Below, piece after piece: positions 51,010-59,119 of a DNA stretch of 64,000 nucleotides. Where the stretch lies: contig NZ_QODK01000004.1 of NCBI RefSeq assembly GCF_003324485.1, forward strand, positions 366,514-430,513. The letters run 5' to 3'. The notes below the pieces were generated by a model that worked only from the letters and a program-made list of their open reading frames with translations, did not search any database and had not been told where the DNA came from. Made by a program: the position numbers and the translations under genes. The stretch is from Cohaesibacter intestini. GTDB lineage: Bacteria; Pseudomonadota; Alphaproteobacteria; Rhizobiales; Cohaesibacteraceae. Each line of letters opens with the position of its first letter. The stretch's first letter is position 1.

Positions 51010-52527
51010 ATGGGCTTTTTATGGAATGCTGCGGGTGTGCTTGCCTCAGGGCAGGCGCTCCAATATGTGCGCTATCAGGTCGGTCGCTCGATCATGGGTC
51101 AGCGCTCCTATGCTGCCGAGATGCTGGCCAAGCGCTTTCGTGAGTTCGTCGCGCCTCGCACCTCTGCCAATGCCGAGGTGCGGCCATCGGCTGGCACGGT
51201 GCGGGCCAATGCCCGTCAGGCGGTGCGCGACAATCCGGTCGCTGAGCGGATCGTGCGGCTGTTTGAGATCTATCTCATCGGGCGTGGGATCAAAACCAAG
51301 TCGAGGACCGGGGTCAAGACGCTCGACAAAAAGACAAACAAGCTGTTTGACCAATGGGCCGAGGTTGCCGATTTTGGCGGCGAGGAGACCTATTATGGTC
51401 TCCAGCGGCTTGTTGTGCGCGCGATGGCTGAGAGCGGCGCGGTGCTGATCGTCTATCGGTGGGATCGGGATTTTCCGGTTTTGCCTTTGCGGCTGCAGGT
51501 GCTTGAGATTGATCACCTTGATCATTCGAAAGATGGGCCTTTGCCTCAGGGTGGCCGCATTGATATGGGGATCGAATTTGACCGGCATGGTCGGCGGGTC
51601 GCCTATCATATCTATGATGAGCATCCCGGTGAGGCGATCTCTTATGATGGCTTCCAAAGCACCCGATTTTTGGCGGAAGATGTGATCCATCTTTATCGCA
51701 AGGATCGGCCCGGTCAGATCAATGGTGTGAGCTGGCTTGCTCCGGTGCTGCCAACGCTCAAGGATCTCAATGAGTTTTTTGAGGCCGCATTGGTCAAGGC
51801 CAAGATTGAGGCTTGCTTTGCGGTCTTTCGGCAACGTCCTCAGGCTGGAGGCGCGGTTCTGCCCGGTACAAAGGATGAGAGCGGTGGTCCATCGGTGAGC
51901 AAGATCTCGCCGGGGGTGATCATTGATGGCAAGCCGGGTGAGGAATTCAAGGCGGTCGCGCCTTCGAGCAATTCCAGCTTTGAGATGTTCGTCACCAATA
52001 TTCTGATGTTGGTGGGGATCGGCGTCTCGATGACGTATGACCTCGTTTCCGGCGATATGCGCAAGGCCAATTATAGCTCAATGCGCGCCGGGCGGTTGCC
52101 CTTCTATCGGTTTGTTCTGCAGACGCAAGAGCTGTTGCTCATTCCTCGCTTTTGCTCTCGCGTCCAAAAGTCGTTCATTTTTGCGGCGGTGCTCAAGGGT
52201 GAGCTCAAGCCGAGAAAAGGCGGTTACCCGGCTGATTTCGTGCCGCCGGTGCAGGAAAATCTCGATCCAATCAAGGATATGCAGGCCGACATTTTGGCGG
52301 TCAAAGCCGGTGCCATGCCACCGCAAGAATTTACTGCTCGCTGGGGCCGTGATTTCGACGATGTGGTCGCAAAATTTGTTGAGGCTGATCAGGTGCTCAA
52401 GGATGCCGGGATCCGCTTTGACTATTCGGGCAATGTGAATGCAAAGGCTCAAGCGGCGGATCCGCCGGATGATGCCGATGATGATGACAATGACAAGAAA
52501 GGTGATGATGATGCCCAAGAAGACTGA
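51010..52527 (+). CDS. Portal protein, lambda family
   Basis: A 505-aa protein forming the DNA-entry ring of the head. RANARQAVRDNPVAERIVRLFEIYLIGRGI is the family opening, VVRAMAESGAVLIVYRW follows, and the clip region has EDVIHLYRKDRPGQINGVSWLAPVL. The end is unusually acidic (DPPDDADDDDNDKKGDDD), perhaps shielding DNA. ATG 51010 is preferred for GAGAG ahead. It overlaps the protease-capsid gene by 17 bases. Confidence 0.93.
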   Translation: MGFLWNAAGVLASGQALQYVRYQVGRSIMGQRSYAAEMLAKRFREFVAPRTSANAEVRPSAGTVRANARQAVRDNPVAERIVRLFEIYLIGRGIKTKSRTGVKTLDKKTNKLFDQWAEVADFGGEETYYGLQRLVVRAMAESGAVLIVYRWDRDFPVLPLRLQVLEIDHLDHSKDGPLPQGGRIDMGIEFDRHGRRVAYHIYDEHPGEAISYDGFQSTRFLAEDVIHLYRKDRPGQINGVSWLAPVLPTLKDLNEFFEAALVKAKIEACFAVFRQRPQAGGAVLPGTKDESGGPSVSKISPGVIIDGKPGEEFKAVAPSSNSSFEMFVTNILMLVGIGVSMTYDLVSGDMRKANYSSMRAGRLPFYRFVLQTQELLLIPRFCSRVQKSFIFAAVLKGELKPRKGGYPADFVPPVQENLDPIKDMQADILAVKAGAMPPQEFTARWGRDFDDVVAKFVEADQVLKDAGIRFDYSGNVNAKAQAADPPDDADDDDNDKKGDDDAQED

Positions 52528-54430
52528 GCAAAAGCGTTTCCAGCCGGGCAATCAGAGCCTCTCTCGCGCGGCTGACCTGACGCCTTCAAGCTATGATGAG
52601 GGGTCGCGCTCTGTTGAGGCGATCCTCTCAACCGGGTCGCGGGTGCGGCGCTGGTATGACTTCGAGGAGCTGGAAATCAGTGACGCGGCGATTGATTTGA
52701 CCCGCGCGGCTGGTGGTCAAGTCAAGCTCCTCGATCATCACAATCAGCGTGAGCGGTCTGCTGTTCTCGGCACGGTCGGCGATGTTCGGGTCGAGAATGG
52801 CCAGCTTGTTGGCCGGTTGACTTTCGCTGACAGTGAGGCCGGTCGAGATGCCGAGGGTCAGGTCAAGCGCGGTGAGCTTTCCAGTGTGTCGATTGGTTAC
52901 AAGGTCGATAATTGGGAGCGCACCGGCATTGAGGATGACCGTGAGATCTGGACGGCGCGCAAGTGGGAGTTGCTTGAGGTGTCTCTCGTTTCCGTTCCTG
53001 CCGATCCGTCTGCAAATATTCGTTCCTTGCCGCAAGGCGAACCTATTGAAACCCCAGAAAATGAGGATGGCGCGATGTCAACCGAAACCGATAACCAGCG
53101 GGCTGATCAGTCCGCCAATCAGGATCCTGTCAATGGTGGCAATCCTGCAACCCCTCAGGAAACGCGGGGCGCTCCGAATGAGCCTGCTGCGCCTGTCCAG
53201 TCTGAGCGCTCTGCTGCAACGATTGATTATGTTTGCGGTCAGGCCGAGGCCTCTGGCCTTGGTATGGATTGGGTGCGCTCGATGAGCGGTCGCACTGAGC
53301 AGGAGGTGCGTGATGCGGCGCTGAATGCTCTGCAGGCTCGCACCTCGGCTCCGACCAATGGCACGCATAACGAGACAACACTCGACAACCCGGCCAATAT
53401 GCGCGGTGCCTTGATTGATGCCTTGGCCTCGCGTGCGGCTGGTAGCCAGCCGAGTGATCAGGCCCGTCAGTTTACCTCCTATTCGATTGTTGACGTGGCG
53501 GCGACCGCGATGGGCGAGCGGGCAAGGTTCGGGCGCAATGATGTTGATATCATCCAGCGCGCTCTCACCACCGGTGATTTCCCGCTCATCCTGGAGGGGG
53601 TCAATCATCAGCTCATGCGGCGTGAATATGATCGAGCGGCTCCAACCTATCGCGAGATTATGCGCCGGTCTGACCTGCAGGATTTCAAGACCTCCAGCTC
53701 ATACAGCCTTGGCGATTTCCCGACGCTCAAGCAGGTGACGGAAAAGGGCGAGATTGATTTCGGTGGTATCTCGGAAGGCAAAGAGACCTCTCAGCTCAAG
53801 ACCTTCGGTCGGCGTGTCTCGATCACCCGTCAAATGCTGATCAACGACAATCTCGGCGCATTTGCTGACATTGGCCGTCGAGCGGCTCAGGCTGTTTTGC
53901 TGTTCGAGAATGGTCTGGCTTACAAGATCTTGCTCGCCAATGGCGGCAATGGTCCAAAGTTGTCGGATGGCAAAGCGCTGTTTGATGCCGCTCACAATAA
54001 CTTGCTGGCTGCGGCGGCGCTTGGGGTCGCCGGGGTTTCTGCTGCTCGTAAAGCAATGCGTTTGCAGGAGAGCCTCGACAAGCAGCGCTTGAGCATTCCG
54101 GCGAAAAAGCTGCTGGTTGGCCCGGATCTGGAAACGGAAGCGGAAATGTTCCTTGCTCAGGTCACCCCGACCAAGCAGGCCGATTTCAACCCGTTCAGCG
54201 GCAAGCTGGAGCTGGTTGTCGAGTCTGAGATCACCGATAAATCTTGGCGTTTGTTCGCTAACCCGGAAATGTATGACGTGATGACCTACGGTTATTTGCG
54301 TCAAAATCCGGGGCCGATCTTCATGCGCAACCAGTCGAGCCCGGTCGATGGTGTTGAGCTGGTCGTGGTGCTTGATTTCCATGTGTCGGCGTCTGATTTC
54401 CGTGGCGCGGTCAAAAATCCCGGCCAATAA
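52511..54430 (+). CDS. Fused prohead protease and major capsid protein
   Basis: A 639-aa fusion. Residues of about 1-190 are an S78-type prohead protease: VKLLDHHNQRERSAVLGTV (catalytic His), GRDAEGQVKRGELSSVSIGY (catalytic Ser) and WELLEVSLVSVPADP. A Gln/Pro-rich linker (about 190-260) follows, and then a capsid of the Mu gpT/HK97-like kind (TSSSYSLGDFPTLKQVTEKGEIDFGGISEGKET, FGRRVSITRQMLINDNL, LLVGPDLETEAEMFL). Start 52511 fits AAAGG; ATGs 3 and 6 bases upstream are possible. The protease probably cuts itself free during head maturation. Confidence 0.9.
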   Translation: MPKKTEQKRFQPGNQSLSRAADLTPSSYDEGSRSVEAILSTGSRVRRWYDFEELEISDAAIDLTRAAGGQVKLLDHHNQRERSAVLGTVGDVRVENGQLVGRLTFADSEAGRDAEGQVKRGELSSVSIGYKVDNWERTGIEDDREIWTARKWELLEVSLVSVPADPSANIRSLPQGEPIETPENEDGAMSTETDNQRADQSANQDPVNGGNPATPQETRGAPNEPAAPVQSERSAATIDYVCGQAEASGLGMDWVRSMSGRTEQEVRDAALNALQARTSAPTNGTHNETTLDNPANMRGALIDALASRAAGSQPSDQARQFTSYSIVDVAATAMGERARFGRNDVDIIQRALTTGDFPLILEGVNHQLMRREYDRAAPTYREIMRRSDLQDFKTSSSYSLGDFPTLKQVTEKGEIDFGGISEGKETSQLKTFGRRVSITRQMLINDNLGAFADIGRRAAQAVLLFENGLAYKILLANGGNGPKLSDGKALFDAAHNNLLAAAALGVAGVSAARKAMRLQESLDKQRLSIPAKKLLVGPDLETEAEMFLAQVTPTKQADFNPFSGKLELVVESEITDKSWRLFANPEMYDVMTYGYLRQNPGPIFMRNQSSPVDGVELVVVLDFHVSASDFRGAVKNPGQ

Positions 54431-54454
54431 TTAGGCCGATCCAATCCATCCCTT

Positions 54455-54494
54455 GAGCAAAAGCCTAGCCCTCGTGCTGGGCTTTGCTCGTTTT
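54455..54494 (+). terminator. Hairpin after the capsid gene
   Basis: GAGCAAAAGCCTAGC, loop CCTCGT, GCTGGGCTTTGCTC, followed by GTTTT. A long stem with two mismatches. It may end some of the transcripts or protect the capsid mRNA. Confidence 0.65.
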
Positions 54495-54508
54495 AAGGAT
54501 CCAAAATC

Positions 54509-54835
54509 ATGAAAAACTATCTTTCCGAGGGCAATGTCATTGATGTGCCTGCGCCTGCTGGCGGTGCCAAGTCTGGCGATTTTGCTCTGATCGGTTCTCT
54601 GTTTGGCTGCTATGTTACCAGTGCCGATGAGGGCGAGCTGGTGGGGCTTGAGCGTAACGGCAAATATGATGTGCCGTTTACTGGCAATGCCGTGGCAGTT
54701 GGTGCCAAGCTTTATTGGAAGGCTGCAGATAAGGCTTTCACTGGGGCCGCAACTGACAACACGTTGGTAGGTATTGCCGTCTCAGCTTCGGCTGATAGCA
54801 AGGTTGAGATCGTGCTGGTCCCGACCGTGGTTTAA
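54509..54835 (+). CDS. DUF2190 capsid cement/decoration protein
   Basis: A 108-aa protein: MKNYLSEGNVIDVPAPAGGAKSGDFALIGSLFG, later GAKLYWKAADKAFT, VGIAVSASADSKVEIVLVP. This is the DUF2190 family, small beta-rich proteins that bind the outside of phage capsids and stabilise them. The location after the capsid gene agrees. A free binding site lies in AAGGATCC before the ATG. Confidence 0.88.
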   Translation: MKNYLSEGNVIDVPAPAGGAKSGDFALIGSLFGCYVTSADEGELVGLERNGKYDVPFTGNAVAVGAKLYWKAADKAFTGAATDNTLVGIAVSASADSKVEIVLVPTVV

Positions 54836-54837
54836 CC

Positions 54838-55230
54838 ATGTCCCTGCGGCGAGCTATGGCGACCGTCTCCGCTGGCATTAACAACCAAGTTTTTGGTGAG
54901 CGCTATCTGATCAGTCGGGTGGTGCGTGACCAATATGGCAATGTTGATGAGAGCGGGGCGGTCGAGCCTTTTGAATGCGTGGGTGTCCCGCAAGAGAAAG
55001 AGTTTTCGCAAAAGCTCGATGGCGAGCGGATCGGCGTCAACTTTAAGGGTGATGTGACCCTGACAGTGCCGTTTATCCGGTTTCGAAAAGCTGACTTGCC
55101 GCCGGGCTTTATCTTCAAGGAATTGGACCGGATCGAGCAGCTCGACCATGAGCAGAATGCTTATGTGGTTGAATATGCTCCTCCTGCGTCCTCCAATGAC
55201 CTGATCAGCGTCAAGGTGTCAGTGGCATGA
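54838..55230 (+). CDS. Probable head-tail joining or head completion protein
   Basis: A 130-aa protein (VFGERYLISRVVRDQYGNVDESG..., KADLPPGFIFKELDRIEQLDH). Family not recognised with certainty; the size and position between capsid cement and tail genes suit a head-completion protein. It begins two bases after the previous stop. An ATG at 54856 could also be the start. Its end overlaps the following gene by 4 bases. Confidence 0.55.
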   Translation: MSLRRAMATVSAGINNQVFGERYLISRVVRDQYGNVDESGAVEPFECVGVPQEKEFSQKLDGERIGVNFKGDVTLTVPFIRFRKADLPPGFIFKELDRIEQLDHEQNAYVVEYAPPASSNDLISVKVSVA

Positions 55231-55991
55231 TTATCAGATCCATTTTGCAAATGCTGCTTGTGCAGGCGATCAAGGCCGCTGAGACCCTTGCTGGTCAAGA
55301 GCGGGTGTTTGATGCCCTGATCGGCAATATCATTAAGGACAAGGCGCACCATTGCGCACCTATCGTGATTGTTAATTCGGAGGATACGCAATTGTCCCTC
55401 AATCCTTCGGTGTTCAAGGGGCGATCTGAGCAGACCTTTCTGATCTCAATGGCGGTGCTTTATGCCGATGAGAAAGCCGCCAATGATCCAAGCCGACAAA
55501 AATGGAAATTGCCTTATTCCGATCCGGGGGCGGTGATCTATCTCTCGCGTCTGGAGCGAGGGGTCTTGTTCGCCTTGCAACCCGAAAGCAGCGAGGCGGC
55601 TGAGCTGTTTCATGATGGGTTGGATCTGGTAACCGGTAAGAGCATGGTCGGTGGTGGTCGCAAAGATGGGGTGCGGTTTGCCGCGCGTGAGATCCATCTG
55701 ACCGCGCGCATGCTGGCCGAGCCTGCGCCTCACAAGCCTGCCACCGGCTGGGTGGATCGGTCGCTCACTTATCTTGAAAATGTCTCTGAGACGGCACGGC
55801 ATGCGGCTTTGCTGCGGGCTGATATTGCCGGGGACCCGGCGGCGCTACCACAATTGGCTGAGCTGGCTGAGCGCAACATGAGCAACGGTGAGGCTCAATT
55901 GTTGGGGCTTGGTGATCTTGTGCCGGATGAGGGCGGTTTTGTCTGGTTGCCGGTCGATGGTCGTGACCCGGCTGATAAGGTTTTGGATTGA
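55227..55991 (+). CDS. Prophage virion-associated protein of unknown function
   Basis: A 254-aa protein. IIRSILQMLLVQAIKAAETLAGQERVFDALIG at the start, VIVNSEDTQLSLNPSVFKGRSEQTFLISMAVLY, and an acidic C-terminus (LVPDEGGFVWLPVDGRDP). It lies just before baseplate V, where P2-like phages place tail completion proteins, so a neck or tail terminator role is possible. No motif proves it. Confidence 0.55.
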   Translation: MIIRSILQMLLVQAIKAAETLAGQERVFDALIGNIIKDKAHHCAPIVIVNSEDTQLSLNPSVFKGRSEQTFLISMAVLYADEKAANDPSRQKWKLPYSDPGAVIYLSRLERGVLFALQPESSEAAELFHDGLDLVTGKSMVGGGRKDGVRFAAREIHLTARMLAEPAPHKPATGWVDRSLTYLENVSETARHAALLRADIAGDPAALPQLAELAERNMSNGEAQLLGLGDLVPDEGGFVWLPVDGRDPADKVLD

Positions 55992-56515
55992 TGGATCCCT
56001 TTCAGGAAATCTTATCGCGGCTCACTGTGGCTGAGAAGCGGATCGAACGGCTCATCCGACCGGGCCGGATTACCAAAGTTGGCAGTGACTTTTCTGAGGT
56101 CTCGGTCGGGCCGGGTGACCCTATCCGCGCGCGTAAAAAGAGCTTTGCGGCGGGTGCGGTCAAACTCAACATTACCGCAAGTGAGAGCGAGCCTGTCACG
56201 CTCTTTTGTCCCAATGGCGATGCGCGACAAGCTTTTTACCTGCCCGGTGATTGGACTGGTGAAAATGAAAATCCTTCTGAGGGGCCCGATGAGCTGAGGC
56301 TGACGGTCGGCAAGACTTCCTTGCTGATCAAGGATGGTCAAATTCTGGCTGAGGTCGATGGCAAGCGTTTTGAGCTGACCGGCTCCGGGATCCGCACGGT
56401 CGGCAATGTCGATCTTGATGAGGGTTATGTCAAAAATAACGGTGTGACGATTGATGAGACCCATACCCATGGCGGGATTGCAGAAGGTCCGGCGCGCACG
56501 CTCACACCAAAATGA
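55991..56515 (+). CDS. Baseplate assembly protein V (gpV)-like spike
   Basis: A 174-aa protein. The N-terminal helix (EILSRLTVAEKRIERLIRPGRI) leads to an OB-like domain (ITKVGSDFSEVSVGPGDP, TLFCPNGDARQAFYLPGD) and a C-terminal beta-helix region ending GVTIDETHTHGGIAEGPA, with the HxH that binds an iron ion at the tip of gpV spikes. ATG 55991 overlaps the preceding stop (TGATG). It would be the membrane-piercing tip of a contractile tail. Confidence 0.85.
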   Translation: MDPFQEILSRLTVAEKRIERLIRPGRITKVGSDFSEVSVGPGDPIRARKKSFAAGAVKLNITASESEPVTLFCPNGDARQAFYLPGDWTGENENPSEGPDELRLTVGKTSLLIKDGQILAEVDGKRFELTGSGIRTVGNVDLDEGYVKNNGVTIDETHTHGGIAEGPARTLTPK

Positions 56516-56526
56516 GGAAAGAAACC

Positions 56527-56760
56527 ATGTCCAAGACAATCAAATGCAAGGTTACTGACAAGGCCGGTGAGCGGATCAATGGCGCGCCGGTCAAGCCGGG
56601 GCAGACAATCGAGCTGAGCGAGAAACAATTCAACCATTTTTGGTTGCTCGGTCATGTCACCACCTCGGCGCATGAAAAGTCCGAGGCAAAGGCCAAGGCT
56701 GCGCCAAAGGTTGACAAGGCTCCGACCGTGTCGCGTGCAAAAGACGATGCCGGGGATTGA
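56527..56760 (+). CDS. Small prophage protein between gpV and gpW
   Basis: A 77-aa protein: MSKTIKCKVTDKAGERINGAPVKPGQTIELSEKQFNHFWLLGHV, then a Lys/Ala-rich tail (KSEAKAKAAPKVDKAP). It resembles small phage proteins with an Ig- or SH3-like beta core followed by a flexible tail; function unknown. The start has GAGGAAAG ahead. The end overlaps the next gene by 14 bases. Confidence 0.6.
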   Translation: MSKTIKCKVTDKAGERINGAPVKPGQTIELSEKQFNHFWLLGHVTTSAHEKSEAKAKAAPKVDKAPTVSRAKDDAGD

Positions 56761-57118
56761 TCGCAACACTGGCAAGATGGCGAGCGAATGGGATCATACG
56801 ATCCAAAGCATTCGGGATTACATCTTGCCGACGCCTTTTGGTGTGCGCGTGATGCGTGAGGATTTTGGCTCGCTCATCCCCTTTATGTTGCTGCGCGAAA
56901 ATCTCGACAACGAAAATGCGCTCCTGATGTTTTGGGCGATTGCTTTGGCGATTGACCTTTGGGAGCCGCGTTTTGATGTCAAGCGGGTCAAGCCTGCTGA
57001 GACGGTGACCACCCGGCGAAAAGGCCGGTTGCCGGTCGCGGTCGTTGGCGATTTCATGCCGCGCGGTCATCTGGGTGATTTCACGGTCGAAAAGCACAAT
57101 GTCTCTGTGCTGCTTTAG
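56747..57118 (+). CDS. Baseplate protein W (gp25-like)
   Basis: A 123-aa protein of the GPW/gp25 family: MPGIDRNTGKMASEWDHTIQSIRDYILPTPFGVRVMREDFGSLIPFML. It includes TPFGxRVMRxDFGS, the family signature, and the end RGHLGDFTVEKHNVSVLL. It forms part of the baseplate wedge that joins sheath and baseplate J. The start codon lies inside the previous gene, in another frame; the frame opens well before it, but the upstream part is not protein-like. Confidence 0.92.
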   Translation: MPGIDRNTGKMASEWDHTIQSIRDYILPTPFGVRVMREDFGSLIPFMLLRENLDNENALLMFWAIALAIDLWEPRFDVKRVKPAETVTTRRKGRLPVAVVGDFMPRGHLGDFTVEKHNVSVLL

Positions 57119-57133
57119 GGTTGGAGAAAGTCA

Positions 57134-57994
57134 ATGTCCAATAGCCTTTGGCCTGAGGGCCTCCCTTTGCCAACTATGGTCAATGAGATTGACTATGAGG
57201 CTTTTCTGGCGGCTCGGATTGATCGTGCGGTGGAAAGCTTTGCAGCGCAAGGGCTGACCTACGATGTGGAAGCGCTGGAGACTGACCCGGCTGTGATCCT
57301 TCTGCAGGTTTCGACCTATGAAGAATTGTTGATGCGGCAAAGCGTCAATGAAGCGGTGCGAGGTCAATTTCTGCCCTTTGCGACTGGTACGGATATCGAC
57401 TATCTGGGCGGCTTTCACAAGCTGCCTCGGATGGTGGGTGAGAGTGATGATCGCTATCTCACAAGGATTGTGCTCAAGACCAGCGCGGGCGATCTTGGGG
57501 GCAGTGAGCCACATTATAAGCTCATCGCCATGACTGCCGATATCCGGGTCGCGGATGCCAAGCCTTATCGGATTGGTCGGGATCCAACTGTCCATGTGGC
57601 GATCATCTCGACGGACAATGATGGCGTGCCGGATGCCGACTTGCTGGCGGTGGTGGATGCTGCCTTGCAAAGCCCTGAGGCGCGCCTGACCAATGACACA
57701 ATCATTGTCGCGCCTGCCGCGCGGGCGGTGACCAATGTGCATGCGCGGGTCTGGCTGTTGCCGGATGCCTCGGTCACGGTGATCGAGGAGATGCGAGCTC
57801 AGCTCATTGCTGCATGGTCTGAGATCATGCTCTTGGGCCGCGATGTCAATGACACTTGGCTCAAGGCCAAGCTTTATCATGCGGGCGTGCATCGCATTGA
57901 GATCGTTTCTCCGGCCTCTGACAAGCAGGTGCCTTTCACTGAGGTCGCTGTCTTGGGTGAGGTCAATATGGAGCTCGCTGGAAGGGCTTTCTAA
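57134..57994 (+). CDS. Baseplate protein J
   Basis: A 286-aa baseplate wedge protein. The P2 gpJ/Mu gp47 features are EALETDPAVILLQVSTYEELLMRQSVNEAVRGQFLPFATGTDIDYLGG and GESDDRYLTRIVLKT, with a C-terminal ferredoxin-like domain (PDASVTVIEEMRAQLIAAWSE). Length matches P2 gpJ. It starts 15 bases after gpW with GGAG ahead. Confidence 0.93.
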   Translation: MSNSLWPEGLPLPTMVNEIDYEAFLAARIDRAVESFAAQGLTYDVEALETDPAVILLQVSTYEELLMRQSVNEAVRGQFLPFATGTDIDYLGGFHKLPRMVGESDDRYLTRIVLKTSAGDLGGSEPHYKLIAMTADIRVADAKPYRIGRDPTVHVAIISTDNDGVPDADLLAVVDAALQSPEARLTNDTIIVAPAARAVTNVHARVWLLPDASVTVIEEMRAQLIAAWSEIMLLGRDVNDTWLKAKLYHAGVHRIEIVSPASDKQVPFTEVAVLGEVNMELAGRAF

Positions 57995-59119
57995 ATGTCT
58001 CTTTCCTCTTTGTTGCCATCGAACGCGACCCCATGGGAACGCGCGATGGCTGACGCCATGGCCATGCCTCAAGTCTTGCACGATGCCATTGGCACGATGC
58101 GGGGCTTTAAGCATGATCACCCGTCGCCCTCCTTTCTGTTGCCGCTGATCATTGAATATGGGCTGACCGAGCTGACGCCTTACATTGCCAATCAATACAC
58201 CCTCGTCAATGAGGGGCCGGATTGGACCCGGATCCGCTCCAGTGATGGGGCGGTCGCGCTGGGGCTTGGCTGGCTGGATCTGTCGGCTGAGATCGAGAAG
58301 GCCAAACCGAGCCGCACATTCTGGAACCAGATCACCCTCATTTTTTCCAGCCTGCCGGGGAATGATGACCCGGTGCTCGAACAGATTGAAGGGGTGACGC
58401 GGCTGTCAATGGCCATGCGGTCGGATCTCTGGCGCGGTGTCTTTGCCTATGACGTGCGGGCCGCTGAGGCGAATGGCGCGCGGCTCGACAATGCCATGCT
58501 GGATTTCTCAAGCGGGATCCGGGTCAAGGATGGCGGGGCGATCTGGTCTTTTTGCCGGACATGGGAAGCCGATTTTCTGCTCTCTCAAGCGGTCGGTGAG
58601 GCGCTCGATCTCTGGATTGACGTGCCGGTCGATGAGAATGCCGGTCTGACCTGGGCGGATGCCACGATCCCGTGGAGTGAGGCCAATTTCCCATGGGTGT
58701 CGGACGCGGTGGCGCAACGACGCTTTGTGATGCTGAACCAGCTCAAGCAGCTCTCCTATCTGGTTGGTCTGTTTGATGAGGCTGGTGAGGCCATTGGCTA
58801 TCGTCGGGCGCGGGCGGTCCATCCGGTCGGGGTCGCGGTCGATGGTGCCTATCAGTTTAACGGGGTCTCGCTGGCGCCAAGTGAGGCGGGGGATCGGCTC
58901 TATGTGGAAGCGCTCACCGCGTTTAATGACGCGGATCTGATGACCGCTCACCATATCGCGCTGATTGCTGAGGCTGACATTGCGGCGGGTGTGTTGCCCG
59001 GTCGCATGTGGCTGACGCCTGATCTCGTCTCCGGCGGGGTTGAGATGGCGCGGCAAGCGGTCGAGATCCCCTTGCGCAAGACGGTGCGCGAGCAAATCAA
59101 GTTTCAAGTGAGGGTATGA
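57995..59119 (+). CDS. Tail protein I-like
   Basis: A 374-aa protein whose first half matches gpI of P2-type phages: SSLLPSNATPWERAMADAM, LPLIIEYGLTEL, W-T-rich segments and LDLWIDVPVD further on. gpI closes the baseplate wedge and holds the tail fibres. P2 gpI is about 176 residues; the second half here (from about 200) is extra and may anchor the next gene product. It starts directly after gpJ, and its stop overlaps the following start. Confidence 0.75.
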   Translation: MSLSSLLPSNATPWERAMADAMAMPQVLHDAIGTMRGFKHDHPSPSFLLPLIIEYGLTELTPYIANQYTLVNEGPDWTRIRSSDGAVALGLGWLDLSAEIEKAKPSRTFWNQITLIFSSLPGNDDPVLEQIEGVTRLSMAMRSDLWRGVFAYDVRAAEANGARLDNAMLDFSSGIRVKDGGAIWSFCRTWEADFLLSQAVGEALDLWIDVPVDENAGLTWADATIPWSEANFPWVSDAVAQRRFVMLNQLKQLSYLVGLFDEAGEAIGYRRARAVHPVGVAVDGAYQFNGVSLAPSEAGDRLYVEALTAFNDADLMTAHHIALIAEADIAAGVLPGRMWLTPDLVSGGVEMARQAVEIPLRKTVREQIKFQVRV

